Source of the DNA: an uncultured Chryseobacterium sp.
GTDB lineage: Bacteria; Bacteroidota; Bacteroidia; Flavobacteriales; Weeksellaceae
NCBI GenBank assembly: GCA_913778085.1
Contig: CAJYXJ010000063.1
Span: forward strand, 17,024-81,023
DNA length: 64,000 nucleotides
Direction: 5' to 3'
The notes under the pieces are model-generated. The model was not told the DNA's origin, did no database searches, and was given only the letters and a program-made list of their open reading frames with translations. This document shows, piece after piece, positions 17,527 to 26,410 of this stretch. Made by a program: the position numbers and the translations under genes. The stretch's first letter is position 1, and the number at the start of each line of letters is the position of its first letter.

Positions 17527-18840
17527 TTATATTTCCGTGTTCAGATCCCAATTTTCAAGGTAATCGTGAACGTGCTTCAGCATCATTCCTCCCAAAGAAC
17601 CATCTACCACCCTGTGGTCGTACGAGTGAGACATGAACATGAGGTTTCTGATGGCAATCACATCACCGTCAGGAGTTTCAAGAACAGCAGGCTTTTTAAC
17701 GATCGCTCCGATGGCTAAAATCGCTACCTGCGGCTGCGGGATGATCGGTGTTCCCATCAGGTTTCCGAAGCTTCCCACATTGGAAATCGTATACGTTGCG
17801 CCCTGCGTATCTTCCGGTCTAAGTTTTTTATTTCTTGCTCGGTAAGCCAGGTCGTTGATCGCTTTTGCCAATCCTGAAAGGGACAGCTGGTCTGCATTTT
17901 TAATTACAGGCACGATCAGGTTTCCGTCCGGAAGGGCTGTGGCCATACCGATGTTGATGTTTTTCTTTTTGATAATATTCTCCCCACTGATGGAAACGTT
18001 GATCATCGGGAAATCCTGGATTGCTTTTACCACTGCTTTTACGAAAATCGGCATAAACGTCAGCTTCTCACCTTCACGCTTTTCAAAAAGCGATTTGTTT
18101 TTATTTCTCCATTTTACCACGTTGGTAACGTCCGTTTCAATAAAGGAAGTAACGTGCGGTGCAATCTGCTTGGCTTTCACCATATTTTCAGCAATGATCT
18201 TCCTCATACGGTCCATCGGGATGATCTCATCACCGGCAGCAGCAGTAATTGTTGCTGCAGGAGCAGACGTCTTTACCGGCTGTTGGGCAGGAGCTGCCTG
18301 CTGTACCGGGGCCGCTTGTGGTGCCGATTGGTTGCCTCTGTTTTTAACATAGGCTAAAATATCTTCTTTGGTGATTCTTCCTTCCAGACCGTTTCCTGTA
18401 ATGGATTTCAGTTCAGATTCGGAAATATTTTCCTGTTGTGCGATTGATTTTACCAGTGGAGAAAGGTAAAGGTCTCCCGAAAACTCCGTGGAAGCCGCTC
18501 CTTTCAGCGGTTCTTCAATGGTTTTCAATGTTTCCGCATCCGGAGCTGCGGGTGCAGTTTCGGCCGGTACCTCTTCCGAAGCGGTGTTTCCGCCTTCTCC
18601 TTCAATTTCTAAAATAGCAATGGCTTCACCCACTTTTGCAACTTCGTCCTTTTGCTTCAGGATCTTTACGATTTTTCCCGAAACCGGTGTCGGAACGTCT
18701 GAATCTACTTTATCGGTTGCAATTTCTACTACGGAATCATCCTCTTTTACAGTATCGCCTTCGCTGAACAGCCAGGTGATAATTGTCGCTTCCATAACAC
18801 CTTCTCCCATGGAAGGAAGCAATAATTTGTATTCTGCCAT
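17527..18840 (-). CDS. 2-oxoacid dehydrogenase E2 (branched-chain or pyruvate type)
   Basis: Lipoamide acyltransferase core of a second 2-oxoacid dehydrogenase complex. The lipoyl domain (residues 1 to about 78) has ATDKVDSD with lipoyl Lys44. An acidic Ala/Pro/Glu linker follows, then a peripheral subunit-binding domain (YLSPLVKSIAQQENIS, GLEGRITKEDIL) and the catalytic domain ending SHSYDHRVVDGSLGG. At 437 aa it has one lipoyl domain. It is most like the branched-chain (bkdB) type, but substrate cannot be fixed because no E1 or E3 gene is adjacent. The close likeness in architecture to sucB makes misannotation between the two easy. Confidence 0.85.
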   Translation of the reverse strand: MAEYKLLLPSMGEGVMEATIITWLFSEGDTVKEDDSVVEIATDKVDSDVPTPVSGKIVKILKQKDEVAKVGEAIAILEIEGEGGNTASEEVPAETAPAAPDAETLKTIEEPLKGAASTEFSGDLYLSPLVKSIAQQENISESELKSITGNGLEGRITKEDILAYVKNRGNQSAPQAAPVQQAAPAQQPVKTSAPAATITAAAGDEIIPMDRMRKIIAENMVKAKQIAPHVTSFIETDVTNVVKWRNKNKSLFEKREGEKLTFMPIFVKAVVKAIQDFPMINVSISGENIIKKKNINIGMATALPDGNLIVPVIKNADQLSLSGLAKAINDLAYRARNKKLRPEDTQGATYTISNVGSFGNLMGTPIIPQPQVAILAIGAIVKKPAVLETPDGDVIAIRNLMFMSHSYDHRVVDGSLGGMMLKHVHDYLENWDLNTEI

Positions 18841-18903
18841 TTTTAATTTTTAGATTTTGACAAATATATAAAAAAAATCGATTTTTTTATGAAATATTAA
18901 ATT

Positions 18904-19731
18904 TTAGAAAAATTCAATGTAAATATTCTCGCCTACGTTCATCCCAAAGAGTGACTTGGCACCGTTTTTTTTGTTGCCTTTGTAGATGGTAAGCTCCAAC
19001 AGCTGACTGTCATTGAATATTGCAGCCGACTGTCCGTGGTATTCGGTCTCCCTTTCCCAGTCGGAAACCACCTCCGTATGGTTTGAAAAAACTTTTGAAA
19101 GTGCCAGGTTCCTGAATTTTATTGTGAAATTTTCGTAGCCTTTGCTGATGGTCTCAAAAAAATCTTTATTAATATTTGAGATTATATTTCCGAAATTATC
19201 AATATAGGTAACTTCCCCGATGATCATCTTTTCAGATTCGTTATAAACCGGTTTCGGGAACAGGAGCTGCTTCGCGGAATCTATTTTCCGGCCGATCACT
19301 TCAGGAAGCCCGCCATTTGCCAGATGTACCGCCGCCGGTACAAAAATATCGGTAGAGGTAAAGTTTACAATGTCATCAAACCGGTTGTTTAAAGTGATCT
19401 CGTAGATCGCCTCCGGTTTTATATCGAAGAAAATAAGGCTCAAAACACCGTTGTCTGCCGCGAGAAAATAATGTCCGTCGGATTTATAAATGATATTTTT
19501 CCTCGATCTGTTGTGAAAGCTGTCTACGGAAATAATATGGATGGTCCCTTTCGGAAAGTGTTTATAGGCATTTCTTACAATGTAAGAGGTCTGCACCAGG
19601 TTAAAAGCCTGGATATCGTGGGTGATGTCAATGATATTAACCTCCTGGTTCAGAGACAGAATGCTGCCTTTTACAGCGGCGGCTCTGTAATCCAAATTTC
19701 CGAAATCTGAAGTAAGGGTAATGATTGGCAT
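18904..19731 (-). CDS. S-adenosylmethionine hydrolase / SAM hydroxide adenosyltransferase (DUF62)
   Basis: Member of the DUF62 family, which splits SAM with hydroxide into adenosine and methionine and is related to fluorinase and chlorinase. Family signatures: ITLTSDFG near the N-terminus, NIIDITHDI, NAYKHFPKGTIHIISVD, FLAADNGVLSL and EVTYIDNFGNIISNI. At 275 aa the length is typical. No halogenase-type insertion was noted, so hydrolase is the likeliest role. It is divergent from phoH, with about 130 bp of shared upstream DNA. Confidence 0.85.
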   Translation of the reverse strand: MPIITLTSDFGNLDYRAAAVKGSILSLNQEVNIIDITHDIQAFNLVQTSYIVRNAYKHFPKGTIHIISVDSFHNRSRKNIIYKSDGHYFLAADNGVLSLIFFDIKPEAIYEITLNNRFDDIVNFTSTDIFVPAAVHLANGGLPEVIGRKIDSAKQLLFPKPVYNESEKMIIGEVTYIDNFGNIISNINKDFFETISKGYENFTIKFRNLALSKVFSNHTEVVSDWERETEYHGQSAAIFNDSQLLELTIYKGNKKNGAKSLFGMNVGENIYIEFF

Positions 19732-19865
19732 GGAATGATGATAAGTGATCGTAATGCAAATTTATTTAAAATAAAAGGAAAGCCCGGTAAATAATGGAAA
19801 AGAATTTGATATAAGTTTTCAAAAAAAGCATTACATTTAAAATCTAAAATTAATACTACGACTGC

Positions 19866-20825
19866 ATGTTTGAATTAACATATGATCTGGAAGACATCGA
19901 TGCAAAGATCTTCTATGGGGTGAATAACCAATATTTCAATTTAATAAAATCCACTTTTCCGACGCTTAAAATTACCGGTAGGGATCACTATATTTTTGCC
20001 ATGGGAAATCAGGAGGCTTTGGATATATTTAAGAAAAAGCTGGATGATATCGTCAATTATATTTCAAATAATAATTCCATCGGACTGAAGGATGTGGAGA
20101 ATATCCTGAACATCAAAGACGAAAACGAGAAGCAGCTGGTTTTTGATCAGGACATTATCGTTAAGGGAGTAAACGGGAAGATCATTAAGGCAAAAACTAC
20201 CAATCTTAAAAAGCTGGTAAAGGAAACCGAGAAAAAAGACATGGTTTTCGCGATCGGTCCTGCAGGAACCGGAAAAACTTATACCAGTGTTGCTTTGGCT
20301 GCGAAAGCCTTAAAGGACAAGCAGGTAAAGAGAATCGTCCTGACGAGACCTGCCGTGGAAGCAGGGGAGAGCCTCGGATTTTTGCCAGGTGACCTAAAGG
20401 AAAAGCTGGATCCTTATTTGCAGCCCCTTTATGATGCCCTGCGCGATATGATCCCTCATGAAAAGCTGGAAGGTTTTATTGAGAAAAAAGTAATCGAAGT
20501 GGCACCACTTGCATTTATGAGAGGCAGAACACTGGACGATGCATTTGTAATTCTGGATGAAGCGCAAAATACCACCCATTCGCAGATGAAAATGTTTTTG
20601 ACGAGGATGGGAATGAATGCCAAATTCATCATTACAGGTGATCCTACCCAGATCGATCTCCCTCCAAAACAGCAATCCGGCCTTAAAGAAGCCATGCGAA
20701 TCCTGCAGGATGTAAAAGAAATAGGATTTGTACATCTTACGGAAGAGGATGTTGTAAGACACCCTGTGGTTAAAAAAATTATCCTAGCCTATAATAACGA
20801 GGATAAAAAACATAGAAATGAATAA
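19866..20825 (+). CDS. phoH: PhoH family ATPase
   Basis: Cytoplasmic P-loop ATPase of the PhoH group, related to superfamily I helicases and tied to RNA metabolism. An N-terminal domain of about 110 residues is followed by Walker A GPAGTGKT (131-138), TRPAVEAGESLGFLPGD, Walker B FVILDEAQN and MFLTRMGMNAKFIITGDPTQIDLP. At 319 aa the length is standard. It has its own terminator, and nothing nearby suggests phosphate control. Confidence 0.92.
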   Translation: MFELTYDLEDIDAKIFYGVNNQYFNLIKSTFPTLKITGRDHYIFAMGNQEALDIFKKKLDDIVNYISNNNSIGLKDVENILNIKDENEKQLVFDQDIIVKGVNGKIIKAKTTNLKKLVKETEKKDMVFAIGPAGTGKTYTSVALAAKALKDKQVKRIVLTRPAVEAGESLGFLPGDLKEKLDPYLQPLYDALRDMIPHEKLEGFIEKKVIEVAPLAFMRGRTLDDAFVILDEAQNTTHSQMKMFLTRMGMNAKFIITGDPTQIDLPPKQQSGLKEAMRILQDVKEIGFVHLTEEDVVRHPVVKKIILAYNNEDKKHRNE

Positions 20826-20850
20826 TTTTAGTTAAAATATAAACTTATTT

Positions 20851-20888
20851 ATGCAGAATGATGAAAATTGTTCTGCATTTTTAATTTT
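20851..20888 (+). terminator. Terminator after phoH
   Basis: An 8-bp stem (atgcagaa / ttctgcat) with a long loop, followed by tttttaattttt. Confidence 0.7.
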
Positions 20889-20909
20889 TAGTAAAAAATT
20901 CATGTGTAT

Positions 20910-20939
20910 TTTGATATTTGAAAAAAAATGCTATTTTTG
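20910..20939 (+). promoter_or_regulatory. Promoter TTTG-N18-TATTTTTG
   Basis: The -33 TTTG (20910-20913) and -7 TATTTTTG (20932-20939) are at consensus spacing, 27 bp before the first outer-membrane barrel gene. Confidence 0.7.
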
Positions 20940-20966
20940 CCATCGAATTAATTAAAAACTTTAAGC

Positions 20967-21533
20967 ATGAAAAAATTACTACTGCTTGGTGCTTTTGCAG
21001 TTTCAGGAATTGCTATGGCACAGGAAAATTCAATTAAAGCAAATCCGGTAGCCCTTCTTGGCGGTACAGACCTTATTTCATTTGAACATAAGCTGGGAGA
21101 TCATTTCTCAGGTGTTGTAGGTGGAGGTTATGGAGGTTTCAAACTGGGAGGTTACAAGTATAACAGCTACGGAGGCGGTCTTCAGGGAAGATATTATTTC
21201 ACTGAAGCAATGACCGGTTTCTACGGGGCTGTGGTAGCTGACTATATCGGAGGAAAAGTTAAAATTGAAGAAATGGATTTCGGCAGCATGATGGGAGATA
21301 CATCAGGAAGTGCCAAAACAGAAATCAATTTCTCAGGATTCGGTGGAGGTGTAAGAGCCGGTTACCAGTGGATCTTCGATTCCGGCTTTACTTTGGATGT
21401 AAACCTTGGAGCATCATACAGAAGCTACAAGTACAAGTGGAACAGTACAGCAGAAGAAGAAACTTATGAAGACGGCCTAAAAGGAAACGGAGTACTTCCT
21501 ACAGGATCTGTAGGAATCGGATATTCTTTCTAA
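20967..21533 (+). CDS. Small outer-membrane beta-barrel protein
   Basis: Probable outer-membrane barrel of unknown role. The signal peptide MKKLLLLGAFAVSGIAMAQ is nearly identical at its start to those of the next four genes. The mature part is Gly/Tyr-rich with alternating strands (GVVGGGYGGFKLGGYKYNSY, GGGVRAGYQW) and ends VGIGYSF, with the C-terminal aromatic residue expected for BAM-dependent insertion. It has its own promoter and terminator. At 188 aa it could form an eight-stranded barrel. Confidence 0.75.
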   Translation: MKKLLLLGAFAVSGIAMAQENSIKANPVALLGGTDLISFEHKLGDHFSGVVGGGYGGFKLGGYKYNSYGGGLQGRYYFTEAMTGFYGAVVADYIGGKVKIEEMDFGSMMGDTSGSAKTEINFSGFGGGVRAGYQWIFDSGFTLDVNLGASYRSYKYKWNSTAEEETYEDGLKGNGVLPTGSVGIGYSF

Positions 21534-21553
21534 AAAAAATTACATTTATAACG

Positions 21554-21584
21554 AAGCGGTACAGAATTTGTACCGCTTTTTTGT
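21554..21584 (+). terminator. Terminator after the first barrel gene
   Basis: A 10-bp perfect stem (aagcggtaca / tgtaccgctt) with a 5-nt loop, followed by tttttgttttt. Confidence 0.88.
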
Positions 21585-21626
21585 TTTTAACTCTAAAACA
21601 ATTCAAATATTCTAATCTTAAACTTA

Positions 21627-22154
21627 TTGAAAATGAAAAAACTATTATTATTAGGTGCTTTTGCATTTTTCGGAGGTCTTGCCCATGCTCAGGAGGGTTT
21701 CAGACTGGGAGGCCATATCGGTGCTCCGCTTGGAGATGCAGCAGATGCGGCAAGTGTAACATTAGGAATTGATGCGGCTTATATGTGGAATATTACCAAA
21801 GGTCTGGATATCGGTGCGGCTACGGGATATTCTCATTTTTTCGGAAAAGACAATGTGGAGGATTTCGGATTTATTCCTCTGGCGGTTTCCGGTAAATACA
21901 CTTTTAATAAAGTTCCTCTTTTTGTAGGACTGGATTTAGGAGCAGCGATTTCTACTAAAAACTATATCAACAGTGGTCTGTATGTTGCTCCGCGAGTAGG
22001 GTACCAGATGAAGAACGTAGAGCTGTATTTAGGATTCCAGAACATTGGCAGTAAATACAAGGATCATGATCCTGGACCAGATCCGCGTTGGCATGGTAAC
22101 GACCGATTTAATTTCGGTGCCGTTAATTTCGGAGCCAATTTTTTCTTAAGGTAA
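21627..22154 (+). CDS. Small outer-membrane beta-barrel protein
   Basis: Second member of the barrel cluster. The signal peptide is MKMKKLLLLGAFAFFGGLAH, cut near HAQ; a start at 21633 is equally good. The mature protein begins EGFRLGGHIGAPLGDAADA and has amphipathic strands (ATGYSHFFG, VGLDLGAAIST, VAPRVGYQMKN), ending FGANFFLR. Its closest likeness is porin-family barrels of the OmpX/OmpW size class. Ligand unknown. It has a separate terminator, so it is likely its own transcript. Confidence 0.72.
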   Translation: MKMKKLLLLGAFAFFGGLAHAQEGFRLGGHIGAPLGDAADAASVTLGIDAAYMWNITKGLDIGAATGYSHFFGKDNVEDFGFIPLAVSGKYTFNKVPLFVGLDLGAAISTKNYINSGLYVAPRVGYQMKNVELYLGFQNIGSKYKDHDPGPDPRWHGNDRFNFGAVNFGANFFLR

Positions 22155-22179
22155 AATTTTTTCCAAAACAAATATAATC

Positions 22180-22212
22180 AGCTCCAGTTGCAGAATTGGA
22201 GCTTTTTTTTGT
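22180..22212 (+). terminator. Terminator after the second barrel gene
   Basis: Stem agctccagtt / aattggagct (one G-T pair) with a 4-nt loop, followed by eight Ts. Confidence 0.85.
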
Positions 22213-22329
22213 GAAAAGTTGTGAAAATGTAAATCGGCTTCTTTTAATGCATTTTATTCTCGAAAATTAGAAATATTGAGCAATGATATTAATCACATTA
22301 ACAAATTTTAATATTCGTTGCCCTCACTG

Positions 22330-22337
22330 TAAATTTG
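22330..22337 (+). promoter_or_regulatory. -7 promoter motif TAAATTTG
   Basis: TAnnTTTG match 28 bp before the ATG of the third barrel gene. No -33 TTG at ideal spacing. Confidence 0.5.
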
Positions 22338-22365
22338 CCGTCAGAAAGTATTAAATTTTTAAAAA

Positions 22366-23025
22366 ATGAAGAAAGTATTAATGGCGGGTGCAATTGCCCT
22401 TTTCGGTTTATCCAATGCTCAGATCGCTCAAGGAACGGCTTATTTATCAGGTTCTGTAGAATATTCTCAGGAAGAAAGAAATAACGGCAACAATAAAACG
22501 GAAAATTTCAATGTATTGCCTACGGTTGGATATTTCGTAAGTAACAATTTCGCAATCGGTTTAGGAATCGGTTATGAGACCGTAAAAAATACCGATGTAA
22601 TGAATAATGCTATTTTTCCGGGAAGCACAATAGTGACAACTCGTGAAACAAAGCAGCCTGCTTTCATAGTAGCTCCTTTTGCAAGAAAATACTGGACATT
22701 AGGAGATAAATTATACATCTTCGGTCAGCTGGCAGTACCGATGAAGTTCGGAAAAACCGAAACTGAAAATACGACTGTAAGTACTTCGGGATCTTCTGTG
22801 GCGACTACTACGTCTTCTTCCGAGGCGAAATATACTCAGATCGGGGTAACGGTAAAGCCGGGTCTTGATTATTTCCTTAATAAAAACTGGTCTATCGAAG
22901 CGACTATCGGGGAATTCGGTTACAACAACTACAAGCCGAAAGATGGGAATGCTACCAACAACTACAGCTTCGGCCTGAATTTATCTACCGTAACTTTCGG
23001 AGTTAAATATGTTTTTGCCAAGTAA
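22366..23025 (+). CDS. Outer-membrane beta-barrel protein, paralogue 1 of 3
   Basis: Predicted barrel with signal peptide MKKVLMAGAIALFGLSNAQ. It shares a long pattern with the next gene: IAQGTAYLSG, PTVGYFVSNNFAIGLGIGY, APFARKYWTLGDKLYIFGQLAVPMKFGK, VKPGLDYFLNKNWSIEATIGEFGY and VTFGVKYVFAK. These are alternating-residue strands with aromatic girdles. Role unknown; no enzymatic motif seen. Eighty-three bp separate it from the ATG of the next paralogue with no clear terminator, so the pair may be co-transcribed. Confidence 0.75.
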   Translation: MKKVLMAGAIALFGLSNAQIAQGTAYLSGSVEYSQEERNNGNNKTENFNVLPTVGYFVSNNFAIGLGIGYETVKNTDVMNNAIFPGSTIVTTRETKQPAFIVAPFARKYWTLGDKLYIFGQLAVPMKFGKTETENTTVSTSGSSVATTTSSSEAKYTQIGVTVKPGLDYFLNKNWSIEATIGEFGYNNYKPKDGNATNNYSFGLNLSTVTFGVKYVFAK

Positions 23026-23108
23026 TAAACAAATCATATAAGATGAAAGAGTCCTCGGTTTTTAACCCAGGGCTTTTTTCACTTAACCATTTTTTTAAAC
23101 TAATCATC

Positions 23109-23777
23109 ATGAAAAGATTACTGACCGCCGCTGCAGTTACGCTGTACAGCCTTTCAAATGCTCAGATTAAACAAGGAACCGCATATATTTCAGGAGAAAT
23201 AAACTACAATACCTACAAAAATAACGACCAGTATACCAAACAGCAAATCTTCAAAGTGATTCCGACCGCAGGGATATTTATTGCGCCCAATCTGGCTGTA
23301 GGTACAGGTTTGGGATATACACACACCAAGCTGGATTATACACAGGCCATCTACAACGGACCTTACATTACTTTCATAGACTATGCAGGAAAGACAAATG
23401 CCGTTACGGTAGCCCCTTTTGTAAGGAAATACTGGACCTTATCAGAAAAATTATACTTTTTCGGACAGCTTCAGGTTCCGATGGAATTCGGAAAGCTTCG
23501 GCAGGATGCTTTTGTGACTGATGTTTATGAGCCAACAGGCTATGTGAGCTATCAGACATTATCCAATGAGAGAAGACACACTGCTATCGGGATTAATGTA
23601 AAGCCGGGTCTGGATTATTTTCTGAATAAAAACTGGTCTGTTGAAGCTACGATAGGAGAGTTCGGGTACAGAAGCCTTTTGCATAAAGATGCGGACGAGC
23701 TAAATATAAAAGACTATAATTTCGGGATTAACCTGTCTGCCATTTCTTTCAGTGTGAAATATGTTTTCGCAAAATAA
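23109..23777 (+). CDS. Outer-membrane beta-barrel protein, paralogue 2 of 3
   Basis: Close relative of the preceding protein (shared QGTAYISGE, APFVRKYWTLSEKLYFFGQL, VKPGLDYFLNKNWSVEATI, KYVFAK). The start at 23109 is chosen because it opens a clean signal peptide (MKRLLTAAAVTLYSLSNAQ); the frame is open from 23043, but those 22 residues lack a signal and are not shared with the paralogues. It probably arose by tandem duplication. Function unknown. Confidence 0.73.
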   Translation: MKRLLTAAAVTLYSLSNAQIKQGTAYISGEINYNTYKNNDQYTKQQIFKVIPTAGIFIAPNLAVGTGLGYTHTKLDYTQAIYNGPYITFIDYAGKTNAVTVAPFVRKYWTLSEKLYFFGQLQVPMEFGKLRQDAFVTDVYEPTGYVSYQTLSNERRHTAIGINVKPGLDYFLNKNWSVEATIGEFGYRSLLHKDADELNIKDYNFGINLSAISFSVKYVFAK

Positions 23778-23814
23778 TCAAATAAACTAAACTTTTTTAA
23801 ATAAATAAATTTTT

Positions 23815-24450
23815 ATGAAAAAATTATTATTAGCAGGTGCTGTGGCACTTTTCGGTTTGTCTAATGCACAAATGACTAAAGGAGACTGGGTAATCAGCGG
23901 GAATACCGGTTTTGGATTCAACAGTGTAACAACTAAGATAAAGGCTGAAGGTCAGTCTGCAGACGGGCCAAAAGTAAGCACGTTTTCATTAACGCCATCA
24001 GTTGGATACTTCGTTATTGATAAATTGGCTGTTGGTATCGATTTGGGCCTTACCAGTACTACCACAAAATATACCGGCACTAAAGATACGACAACAAGTT
24101 TCTCTGTAATGCCTACCGCAACGTATTATTTTGCTAACGACAGCAAATTTGTTCCTTTCTTAGGCGCCGGGATCGGATATGCCACTGTAAAAAACAAAGA
24201 GCAAGTAAATGCAATGGGAGTTTCCGGTTCTACTGAAACAACAGCGGATGGGCTTGCATGGAAAGTAAAAGGTGGTGTAACTTATATGGCTACTCAGTCG
24301 TTAGGGATTAACTTAGGTGTTTCTTATGACCAGTTTTCCAACAAAGAAACGTATATGGGTACCGATGTTAAAACTCACGTAAACACTTTTGGAGTAAACG
24401 TAGGTTTCTCTTATTTCATCAAGGCTAAAGCTCAGAAATCTGACAAGTAA
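23815..24450 (+). CDS. Outer-membrane beta-barrel protein, paralogue 3 of 3
   Basis: Third tandem barrel, more diverged from the other two. The signal peptide MKKLLLAGAVALFGLSNAQ is almost the same as that of the first paralogue. The mature part has LTPSVGYFVIDKLAVGIDLGL, FVPFLGAGIGYATVKN, GGVTYMATQSLGINLGVSYDQF and ends GVNVGFSYFIKAKAQKSDK, an OmpW/OprF-type strand pattern with a short charged tail after the last strand. Thirty-seven bp follow the previous stop, so it may be the last gene of a three-gene unit ending at the bidirectional terminator. Confidence 0.73.
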   Translation: MKKLLLAGAVALFGLSNAQMTKGDWVISGNTGFGFNSVTTKIKAEGQSADGPKVSTFSLTPSVGYFVIDKLAVGIDLGLTSTTTKYTGTKDTTTSFSVMPTATYYFANDSKFVPFLGAGIGYATVKNKEQVNAMGVSGSTETTADGLAWKVKGGVTYMATQSLGINLGVSYDQFSNKETYMGTDVKTHVNTFGVNVGFSYFIKAKAQKSDK

Positions 24451-24495
24451 AAAAACTTTGTCAAAGATCAAAACTTTGATAAAGTCCAAAAAACA

Positions 24496-24529
24496 AATCC
24501 GGCTCACAATTGAGCCGGATTCTTTTTTT
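24496..24529 (+). terminator. Bidirectional terminator
   Basis: An 11-bp perfect stem (aatccggctca / tgagccggatt) with T runs on both strands, between the barrel cluster and the minus-strand TM2 gene. Confidence 0.88.
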
Positions 24530-24542
24530 ATTTCAATTTAGT

Positions 24543-24821
24543 TTAAAACCATTCTTTCTGGTTCTGAACATACGTCCTGTCGAATTCCTCATCAGACTTG
24601 GTAAGGTAAATAATTCCTTCGATTAATCCTATTAGTCCGCCAATACATAAAAAACTCAAAAGAATTTGGATAATTCCTGCTTTGGTATATCCAAGGTAAA
24701 ATTTATGCACTCCAAATCCTCCCAACAAAATTGCCAAAATACCTGCCGCTACTTTCTTTTCAGATTTATAGGGCACTCCTTGATTGTAATTGTAATTCCC
24801 TTGTTTTTCATTAATTTCCAT
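24543..24821 (-). CDS. TM2 domain-containing membrane protein
   Basis: Short membrane protein of the TM2 family. A hydrophilic N-terminus rich in Asn, Gln and Tyr (1 to about 22) precedes VAAGILAILLGGFGVHKFYLGYTKAGIIQ and a second span (LLSFLCIGGLIGLIEGIIYL), with the loop carrying the family's G-x-H-x-F-Y-L-G motif. At 92 aa it is the domain alone. The role of TM2 in bacteria is unclear. It starts 29 bp after ffh, likely on the same transcript. Confidence 0.85.
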   Translation of the reverse strand: MEINEKQGNYNYNQGVPYKSEKKVAAGILAILLGGFGVHKFYLGYTKAGIIQILLSFLCIGGLIGLIEGIIYLTKSDEEFDRTYVQNQKEWF

Positions 24822-24850
24822 GATAATATTTTTTATTTGTTTTTCGGTGG

Positions 24851-26212
24851 TTATTTTCCGAACATTCCGCCCATTCCAGGCATATTCGGCATTTTGCTCA
24901 TCATCTGCATCATCTGTTTTCCCTGAGGGCCTTGCATCATCTTCATCATTTTGCCCATCTGGTCGAACTGTTTCATCAGTTGGTTAACGTCTTCAATTTT
25001 TCTACCTGCTCCTTTGGCAATCCTGTTCTTTCTCTGCGTATTGATAATCGAAGGCTTTCTTCTTTCTTCCGGCGTCATTGAGTAGATAATTGCTTCGATA
25101 TGTTTGAAAGCATCGTCGCTGATCTCTACATCCTTGATCGCTTTTCCAACGCCCGGAATCATTCCCATCAGATCTTTCATATTTCCCATCTTCTTGATCT
25201 GATTGATCTGCTTCAGGAAATCGTCGAAACCGAATTCGTTTTTAGCGATTTTTTTATGAAGTTTTTTAGCTTCTTCTTCGTCAAACTGCTCCTGCGCTCT
25301 TTCTACCAGGGAAACAACGTCTCCCATTCCCAGGATCCTGTCGGCCATCCTTTCAGGGTAGAAGAGGTCCAAAGCTTCCATTTTTTCACCGGTAGAGATG
25401 AACTTGATTGGCTTTTCCACTACGGAACGAATCGTCAGTGCAGCTCCACCACGGGTATCACCATCTAATTTGGTTAGAACAACCCCGTCGAAATTCAAAG
25501 TATCGTTGAAGGCCTTGGCTGTATTTACGGCATCCTGACCGGTCATGGAATCCACAACGAATAAAGTTTCGTTTGGTTTAATGGTAGTATGAACGGTTTT
25601 GATCTCATTCATCATCTGCTCATCGATTGCTAAACGTCCTGCCGTATCGACGATAACCACATCATGACCATTTGATTTTGCAAAATCGATGGCATTCTGT
25701 GAAATGCTTGAAGGATCCATAGAACCTTCCTCTGTAAAAACCGGAACCCCGATCTGACCGCCCAGTACTTTCAGCTGATCGATTGCCGCCGGACGGTATA
25801 CGTCACAGGCTACCAGAAGAGGCTTTTTATTTCTTTTTGTTTTTAAATAGCTGGCTAATTTTCCGGAGAAAGTCGTCTTTCCGGAACCCTGAAGCCCTGC
25901 AATAAGGATAACGGACGGTTTTCCCGAAAGGTTGATACCTTCCTGAGAGCCTCCCATCAGATCCACCAGTTCGTCATGGACGATCTTCGTCATCAGCTGG
26001 CCCGGTGTAAGCGATGTAAGAACGTCTTGTCCTAACGCTTTATCCTGAACTCTTTTGGTAAGGTCTTTGGCAACTTTATAATTAACATCGGCATCCACCA
26101 ATGCTCTTCTGATCTCTTTTACGGTTTCCGCTACGTTGATTTCCGTGATTTTTCCACGTCCTGAAATATTGTGCAGCGCTTTGTCTAATTTATCCTGTAA
26201 ACTGTTGAACAT
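24851..26212 (-). CDS. ffh: Signal recognition particle protein Ffh
   Basis: SRP54 GTPase that binds signal sequences of nascent membrane and secreted proteins together with 4.5S RNA. The N domain (1 to about 90) is followed by the G domain with GLQGSGKT (106-113), DTAGR, TKLDGDTRGGAA and a Met-rich M domain. It ends in a Met/Gly tail (MMQMMSKMPNMPGMGGMFGK). At 453 aa it is full length. The SRP RNA gene is not in this window. Confidence 0.97.
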   Translation of the reverse strand: MFNSLQDKLDKALHNISGRGKITEINVAETVKEIRRALVDADVNYKVAKDLTKRVQDKALGQDVLTSLTPGQLMTKIVHDELVDLMGGSQEGINLSGKPSVILIAGLQGSGKTTFSGKLASYLKTKRNKKPLLVACDVYRPAAIDQLKVLGGQIGVPVFTEEGSMDPSSISQNAIDFAKSNGHDVVIVDTAGRLAIDEQMMNEIKTVHTTIKPNETLFVVDSMTGQDAVNTAKAFNDTLNFDGVVLTKLDGDTRGGAALTIRSVVEKPIKFISTGEKMEALDLFYPERMADRILGMGDVVSLVERAQEQFDEEEAKKLHKKIAKNEFGFDDFLKQINQIKKMGNMKDLMGMIPGVGKAIKDVEISDDAFKHIEAIIYSMTPEERRKPSIINTQRKNRIAKGAGRKIEDVNQLMKQFDQMGKMMKMMQGPQGKQMMQMMSKMPNMPGMGGMFGK

Positions 26213-26235
26213 ATTTATTGTAAATTATAAGTTCG

Positions 26236-26243
26236 CAAAAATA
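26236..26243 (-). promoter_or_regulatory. -7 promoter motif TATTTTTG for ffh
   Basis: On the minus strand TATTTTTG lies 23 bp before the ffh ATG. The -33 element was not clear. Confidence 0.5.
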
Positions 26244-26327
26244 AGGATTTTTTTAGTATATATAAACGGTCGGGCACGTAATATTATATATAAATAGACA
26301 AAATATAAGGATGATATAAATCAAATG

Positions 26328-26360
26328 TTGATGAGATCCGGGGGAAAAAGCCTATTTTTG
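26328..26360 (+). promoter_or_regulatory. Promoter TTG-N22-TATTTTTG
   Basis: -33 TTG (26328-26330) and -7 TATTTTTG (26353-26360), 50 bp before the membrane-protein gene that opens the ATP synthase region. Confidence 0.6.
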
Positions 26361-26410
26361 CCCTGAATTAAAATTAGCCTAATGATTGTTAGGTTAAAAA
26401 TAAATTTAAA

